DNA of 64,000 nucleotides from JAHJQQ01 sp963737555 (GTDB lineage: Bacteria; Pseudomonadota; Gammaproteobacteria; Thiohalobacterales; Thiohalobacteraceae): positions 248,001 to 312,000 of the forward strand of contig CAVTTB010000001.1 of assembly GCA_963737555.1 (NCBI GenBank). The letters run 5' to 3'. Made by a program: the position numbers and the translations under genes. Positions 59,455-64,000 of the stretch are shown here, piece by piece. The stretch's first letter is position 1; each line of letters starts with the position of its first letter. The notes below the pieces were generated by a model. That model had not been told where the DNA came from. It made no database searches and saw only the letters and a list, made by a program, of their open reading frames with translations.

Positions 59455-60852
59455 ATGCTCCCCGTCATCGCTTTGGTCGGACGACCCAACGTCGGTAAAT
59501 CCACGTTGTTCAATTTTCTCACCCGCACCCGCGACGCCTTGGTCGCGGACGTGCCGGGGCTGACGCGCGACCGTAAATACGGCGAGGGCAAACTCGGCGG
59601 GCGCCCGTATCTGGTCGTCGATACCGGCGGACTATCCGGCGACGAGACCGGTATCGACGCACTCATGGCCAAACAGTCCTGGCTGGCGGTGGAAGAGGCC
59701 GATGTGGTGCTGTTCATGGTCGACGCGCGGGAAGGTCTGGTGTCGACCGATGAGGCCATTGCCAGCCAATTACGCCGCGCCGGCAAGAAGGTCATGCTGG
59801 TCGTGAACAAGGTCGATGGCCTCGACAGCGTGGTCGTGACCGCGGATTTCCACCGCCTCGGATTGGGCGAACCCGTCGCCATCGCGGCGGCGCACGGTCA
59901 GGGTGTGCAGGATCTTGCCATGCGCGTCCTCGCGAGCATGCCGGCGGAACCGCTCGTCGAAGACGCCTTCCCGGAACAAGACAACACGATTCGCATCGCG
60001 CTGATCGGCCGTCCCAACGTGGGCAAATCCACCTTGCTCAATCGCATCCTCGGCGAAGAGCGCGTGGTCGCCTTCGATCAGCCGGGCACGACCCGCGACA
60101 GCATCTTCGTGCCCTTCGAGCGCGACGGTCAACGCTACACCTTTATCGATACCGCCGGGGTGCGCAAACGCGCGCGCGTCAGCGAGGCCATTGAGAAATT
60201 CAGCGTCATCAAAGCGCTTCAGGCTATGGAAGCGGCGCATGTCGTCATCCTGATTTTGGACGCGCACGAAGGCTTGAGCGAGCAAGACTCCACGCTGGCC
60301 GGCTATGCCGCCGATTCCGGGCGCGCCTTGGTGGTGGCGATCAACAAGTGGGACGGACTGGGATCCGATGAGCGCGATTGGATCCGCCAGGAAATCGATC
60401 GCCGTCTGCCGTTCATCGACTTCGCCGAGTTCTTTTACATCTCCGCCTTGCACGGTTCGGGCGTCGGCGATCTGTTCGGCGCGGTGCAGCGCTGTTACCG
60501 CGCGGCGACCACCAAGTTCTCCACCCCGGAACTCACGCGCATCATGGAAAAACTCATCTTCGCGCATCAGCCGCCGCTGGTGCATGGCCGGCGCATCAAG
60601 CTGCGTTACGCGCATCAGGGTGGTCAAAACCCGCCGACGATCATCATCCACGGCAACCAGACCGATAAAGTGCCCGAGTCCTACCAGCGTTATCTGATCA
60701 ACGCCTTTCGCAAGGAGTTGGATCTTGTCGGTACGCCGCTACGCGTCGAATTCCGTACCGGCGATAATCCCTACAAGGATCGCCGCAACAAACTTTCACC
60801 GCGGCAGCAGCAGAAGCGCAAGCGCCTGGTGAGGCATATCAAGAAGGGTTGA
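59455..60852 (+). CDS. der: Ribosome-assembly GTPase Der (EngA)
   Basis: Two tandem GTPase domains and a C-terminal KH-like domain, needed for 50S subunit maturation. GRPNVGKSTLFNFLTRTRDA (about 8) and GRPNVGKSTLLNRILGEERV (about 186) are the two P-loops. NKVD and NKWD motifs follow each. The C-terminal PTIIIHGNQTDKVPESYQRY and RRNKLSPRQQQKRKRLVRH are typical. 465 residues, intact. Confidence 0.96.
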   Translation: MLPVIALVGRPNVGKSTLFNFLTRTRDALVADVPGLTRDRKYGEGKLGGRPYLVVDTGGLSGDETGIDALMAKQSWLAVEEADVVLFMVDAREGLVSTDEAIASQLRRAGKKVMLVVNKVDGLDSVVVTADFHRLGLGEPVAIAAAHGQGVQDLAMRVLASMPAEPLVEDAFPEQDNTIRIALIGRPNVGKSTLLNRILGEERVVAFDQPGTTRDSIFVPFERDGQRYTFIDTAGVRKRARVSEAIEKFSVIKALQAMEAAHVVILILDAHEGLSEQDSTLAGYAADSGRALVVAINKWDGLGSDERDWIRQEIDRRLPFIDFAEFFYISALHGSGVGDLFGAVQRCYRAATTKFSTPELTRIMEKLIFAHQPPLVHGRRIKLRYAHQGGQNPPTIIIHGNQTDKVPESYQRYLINAFRKELDLVGTPLRVEFRTGDNPYKDRRNKLSPRQQQKRKRLVRHIKKG

Positions 60853-61829
60853 GTGGCGCTTTTCTTGCGCGCGGGTTGCGTGATTGTTGGTATTTCTTGC
60901 AGTGGCCGGACAGGCTGATTTTTCCCGCGTTAGCTAGGTGGGTTACTTTCTCTTATTTGCCTTGGCCGTTTTTTCGCCCCTGCTGGGGCGAGGTACTTTT
61001 CTTTGCTCCGCCAAAGAAAAGTACCCAAAGAGAAAGGCGGCCCGGAGGTTTGGTCGCCTATCGGCGACTTCCCTGCGCTTCTCGCGCACAGCGGTCGCTC
61101 GCAAAACTCGCCGCCCGATAGAACTGGGCGGCTCAAACAGTTGCTCGCTTTCCCCGCTGTGCGCTGCGATGCTCGGCTGCACCTACGGGGGTTAACGTCA
61201 AAACCCAAACACTGCACCTGTAGGGGCGGCCTGAAGGTGAGGCGCTTGCGCCGAGAAGCTGCCCCTGGGGCATTGGCCGCGAACGCCATTCTGCAAACCG
61301 TTCGCGGCCGAAGGCCGCTCCTACAAAAACAAAGGCGCCCGGTTTTGACTTTCCGGGCCCCGTCGGCGCTGCCGAGCACCGCAGCCCGTTTGCGATCAAG
61401 CGCGCCTCGTGTTTGAGCGATTGCGCTGTTTGCAATCGCGAGTTAGGCGCGCGCGCAAATGGGCGAGGAGCGCAGGGGAGTCGCGTAGCGACCAAGCCGT
61501 CGGGGTGCCCTTCTCTTTGGTTACTTTCTCTTGGGCAAACAAGAGAAAGTAACCCGCCCAGCGAGGGCGGAAAAAAGGCCAATTGCGGAGCAAAAAAAAA
61601 GTACCTCGCCCCAGCAGGGGAGCAAAAATACGGCCAAAGGTGGAGATTGATAAAAATGCCTCACCACAGCATGCGCAAAAGCACGGCCGATCTTGCAATA
61701 GAAACAAATCCGCCCGCGGCAAAAAACAGAGACGTGCGAAACAAAATCCCGGCCCCATCTTGACGTCCAACACATCTCCCGCTAGCGTTTGCGCAAAATC
61801 AACCACCGGCTAAAGGCAAAGGCGCACGC
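60853..61829. other. Gene-poor, repeat-rich gap of about 980 bases
   Basis: No convincing gene. Several frames are open on both strands but the peptides mirror each other across an inverted repeat (TFLCSAKEKYP and the like), a recognised source of spurious ORFs. The gap holds the long inverted repeat below and AGGAGCGGCCTT-like fragments near 61310. Confidence 0.65.
60963..61637. repeat. Long imperfect inverted repeat, arms about 50 bases
   Basis: Left arm about 60963-61010 (with CCCCTGCTGGGGCGAGGTAC) and right arm about 61586-61637 (GTACCTCGCCCCAGCAGGGG) are inverted copies. GGTTACTTTCTCTTG at about 61520 faces CAAGAGAAAGTAACC about 20 bases on, and a partial copy begins at 60940. Looks like a degenerate composite of REP-type elements. 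Confidence 0.7.
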
Positions 61830-62207
61830 ATGCTGATCGTACCGACCTATCTCGAAAAAAGTGACATCCAAGGCTTTGGCGTATTCGCCAAGGAGCACAT
61901 CCCCAAAGGCACCAAGGTCTGGGCATTCCACCCGGTGTTCGATATCCGCATCTCGGCGGAGGAGTTCGCCAAGCTGCCGCCTTCGAGCCAGCAGGAGATC
62001 GAGGTGCATATGTACGAACCCGAACTGGGCGGCGATCTCTATTACGAGACCACCATGGGCAAGTACATGAATCACTCGCGCGAGCCCAACGTCGATTTTT
62101 CGGTGGTCTATGAAGGCTGGGCGACGCGCGACATTCAGCCCGGCGAGGAACTTACCTGCGACTACCGGCATTTTATGGCCGATGTGTCGGAGATCGCGTA
62201 CATCTGA
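61830..62207 (+). CDS. Small SET-domain protein (putative lysine methyltransferase)
   Basis: Predicted S-adenosylmethionine-dependent protein lysine methyltransferase. The 125 residues are nearly all SET domain: MLIVPTYLEKSDIQGFGVFA, YMNHSREPNVDFSVVYEGWA with the NHS core, and GEELTCDYR with the catalytic-type tyrosine. The pre-SET and post-SET parts are absent. Bacterial SET proteins of this size exist but substrates are unknown. ATG at 61830 follows the repeat gap. Intact. Confidence 0.85.
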   Translation: MLIVPTYLEKSDIQGFGVFAKEHIPKGTKVWAFHPVFDIRISAEEFAKLPPSSQQEIEVHMYEPELGGDLYYETTMGKYMNHSREPNVDFSVVYEGWATRDIQPGEELTCDYRHFMADVSEIAYI

Positions 62208-62293
62208 CTAAAGTCATAACGTCGGCCACGGGTCTGCACGGAGGAAACACCTTGTGCTACCGTGGCCTTTGATCCTTTGGTAACGCATCTATC

Positions 62294-62706
62294 ATGCCGC
62301 CGTTTCACTTGGCCTTTCCGATTCTCGATATCGCAGCAACCCGTGCCTTCTACAGCGGCGTGCTGGGCTGCGCGATAGGGCGTGAAGATACGCGCTGGAT
62401 CGACTTCGACTTTTTCGGTCATCAGTTGTCCGCGCATCTTGTCGACACGCCACCCGCGCCGGAGCCGACCAATCAAGTCGATGGGAAAGCGGTGCCGGTG
62501 CGGCATTTCGGTGTGGTGTTGGACTGGGATGACTGGCAGCAATTGGCGCAGCGGTTGCGGGATGCGCGTACCGAATTCCTGATCGAACCGCATATCCGTT
62601 TCGCGGGCAGGTTGGCGAGCAGGCGACACTGTTTATTACCGACCCATCCGGCAACGGACTGGAATTCAAATCGTTCAAAGATCCACAACGGTTGTTTGCG
62701 CGTTGA
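62294..62706 (+). CDS. VOC-superfamily (glyoxalase-like) protein, one frame break
   Basis: Metal-dependent fold used by glyoxalases, dioxygenases and fosfomycin resistance enzymes; activity here is unknown. The N-terminus FHLAFPILDIAATRAFYSGV and VRHFGVVLDWDDWQQLAQRL match. The frame breaks near 62610 and the other frame gives FITDPSGNGLEFKSFKDPQR to the stop at 62706. About 136 residues. The next gene starts within 10 bases. Confidence 0.8.
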
Positions 62707-62712
62707 GTGGAG

Positions 62713-63343
62713 ATGACCATGCAAAACGAGCGCAAGACGCATTGGGAGCGGGTTTACCGCGACAAGTCGCCGTTAGAGGTGAGTTGGTATCAGGTGGCGT
62801 CCACGCTGTCGCGTGAGTTGATTCAGGCGAGTGGTGTTGAGCGCAGCGCGCCACTGATCGATATCGGCGGTGGTGCTTCGACCTTGGTCGATCATTTGCT
62901 CGATGACGGTTACAGCGCGGTCAGCGTGTGGATATTCCGCGCAGGCCCTGGCTCACGCGCAACACCGGTTGGGTGAACGCGCGCAGCAGGTACGCTGGAT
63001 CGAGGCCGATATCACGTGCTTTGAACCACTCGAGTCGTATCGTTTATGGCACGATCGCGCCGTATTTCATTTCCTCACGGAGCCGGTTGACCGTATGCGT
63101 TACCACGCCGTGCTGGAGAGTGCCCTCGAACCCGGCGGACAACTCATCATCGGCACCTTCGCGCCTGGTGGTCCGGAACAGTGTAGCGGTCTGCCTATCG
63201 TCCAGTACGATGCCGTGCGCATGCAGGCTGAACTCGGCAGCGGTTTCACCTTGCTGGAAACGCGTGCCGAGACGCATCGCACGCCTTCAGGTAAAGACCA
63301 GCTCTTCAATTATTTTCGCTGGGTACGTCGAGTTCACGCGTAG
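62713..63343 (+). CDS. Class I SAM-dependent methyltransferase, two frame breaks
   Basis: Small-molecule or protein methyltransferase. Motif I reads LIDIGGGASTLVDHLLDDGY and then, in another frame after two shifts near 62930, SAQALAHAQHRLG, WIEADITCFEPLESYRLWHD (motif II), AVFHFLTEPVDRMRYH and GGQLIIGTFAPGGPEQCSGL. The ending FNYFRWVRRV is typical of the family. Of the several possible starts, ATG 62713 or 62719 both fit. About 209 residues. Confidence 0.75.
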
Positions 63344-63427
63344 GGGTTACGGCGGGTGTTATCGACTCGCTCGGTGGTGCGACAGGTCCAATAGGATTTG
63401 GATCGAGTGGCGGTTCCGGTGAGGGTT

Positions 63428-63492
63428 CTCGAGCGAGTTCTTGATTGAGCTCTTGAATGAGATCTTGATCAGTCACTTGAACAGGCGCTTGA
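63428..63492. repeat. 12-base near-tandem repeats at the end of the DUF4197 gene
   Basis: Five to six copies of a 12-base unit based on CTTGA(A/T), with variants GAGCTCTTGAAT, GAGATCTTGATC, AGTCACTTGAAC and AGGCGCTTGAAC. On the minus strand a frame reads a repeated xxxQ tetrapeptide. Confidence 0.6.
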
Positions 63493-64000
63493 ACAGGCGC
63501 GCGGGGCCGTGTCCACGGCTGTGTTCCCCATAGTGGGTTTCGTTACGCTCGGCAGCAGGCCGCCGGTTGCGGCATCGAGATTTTCACGCAGGCTGGTCTC
63601 GTGTGCACCCAGAACTTTAAACATGCCATCGATGGTCTGTTCGGTTACGTATTCATCCAGTTCCGACGGCGCCAGCTGTGGCGGCGCGGCGGGGTCGGCC
63701 ACAACGGCAGCAGCCGTTGCTGCTGTGTTGCGATCTGTTCACCGTAGACATCTTGATAGATATCCAGCGCGCCATTACCAGCGAGCTTTTCCACAATCTG
63801 GGGTGCGAGCGTTTCGCGCAGGTTGGCGCTGGTCTTTGCCTTGAGGTAGTCGGTACCCGCCGTGCCGCCGCCATCCAGCAGCCTATACGCCTCGCTGGGT
63901 GTGATCTGGGACAGTGCCTTTTGCAGAATCGGCGCAGCACCTGGGACCACCTGTTCAGCGGCGCGGTTCATCAGTGTTGTCAAAACGGCAGCCTGAGGGT
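63469..64000 (-). CDS. DUF4197 protein, cut by the window edge, one frame break
   Basis: Family of unknown function, often periplasmic. NRAAEQVVPGAAPILQKALS and LSQITPSEAYRLLDGGGTAG, then TDYLKAKTSANLRETLAPQI match the DUF4197 core. The frame breaks near 63690, and the second frame gives ELDEYVTEQTIDGMFKVLGA, the family C-terminus. The start lies beyond 64000. The C-terminus ends ACSSACSSD, or continues proline-rich in another frame to about 63306, so the end is uncertain. Confidence 0.75.

Noticed and set aside
60849..61416. Open frames in the repeat gap after der
   Set aside because: Peptides such as TFLCSAKEKYP arise from both arms of an inverted repeat and resemble well-known spurious repeat ORFs.

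Overview
The window looks like a gammaproteobacterial chromosome segment of fairly high GC. The evidence is conserved gene order: pepA-holC-valS, lptF-lptG, xerD-dsbC, epmB/efp/epmA, and the long run trmJ-cysE-iscRSUA-hscBA-fdx-iscX-rlmN-pilW-rodZ-hisS-yfgM-bamB-der. A FimX-type c-di-GMP receptor, a PilW lipoprotein and a PEP-CTERM protein point to a free-living, surface-associated relative of Chromatiales or Xanthomonadales-like lineages. The exact genus cannot be read from the sequence.

Layout. 0-4 kb: a family 2 glycosyltransferase, an HD-GYP phosphodiesterase and a SulP anion transporter. 4-10.2 kb: an accessory patch with two HigBA-type toxin-antitoxin pairs, a DUF4258-like/DUF2283 pair, a PEP-CTERM protein, small proteins of unknown function and several dispersed repeats. 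10.2-18 kb: valS, holC, pepA and the LptFG lipopolysaccharide export permeases. 18-21 kb: an unusual ACP / fatty acyl-AMP ligase / PlsC fusion, divergent from xerD. 22-28 kb: dsbC, a CnoX-like chaperedoxin, a DUF2157/GDYXXLXY membrane pair and a flavoprotein. 28.2-32.6 kb: a shattered KilA-N gene directly behind an AddA-type helicase-nuclease. 33-37.7 kb: fimX and a protein with a PilZ-like motif. 37.8-40.6 kb: the complete EF-P beta-lysylation set. 40.8-45.3 kb: a PBP7-type endopeptidase and an Mla/MCE-type lipid transport operon. 45.3-60.9 kb: tRNA methylation, cysteine and Fe-S cluster assembly, 23S/tRNA methylation, type IV pilus and cell-shape factors, HisS, YfgM, BamB and Der. 60.9-64 kb: a repeat-rich gap, then a SET-domain protein, a VOC protein, a methyltransferase and a DUF4197 protein that runs off the edge.

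How it fits together. Cell-envelope functions dominate: LPS export, phospholipid trafficking, outer membrane assembly, pilus and EPS control, and murein hydrolysis. Translation fidelity genes and Fe-S/disulfide chemistry make up most of the rest. Three c-di-GMP-linked proteins (HD-GYP, FimX-like, PilZ-like) suggest control of motility and attachment.

A caution for all readers: about 30 single-base frame breaks interrupt otherwise well conserved genes, including essential ones (valS, lptG, holC, hscA). Most are probably sequence errors rather than real gene loss. Coordinates for these genes span the whole reconstructed gene, and each entry states where the frame changes. No tRNA, rRNA or CRISPR array was recognised.
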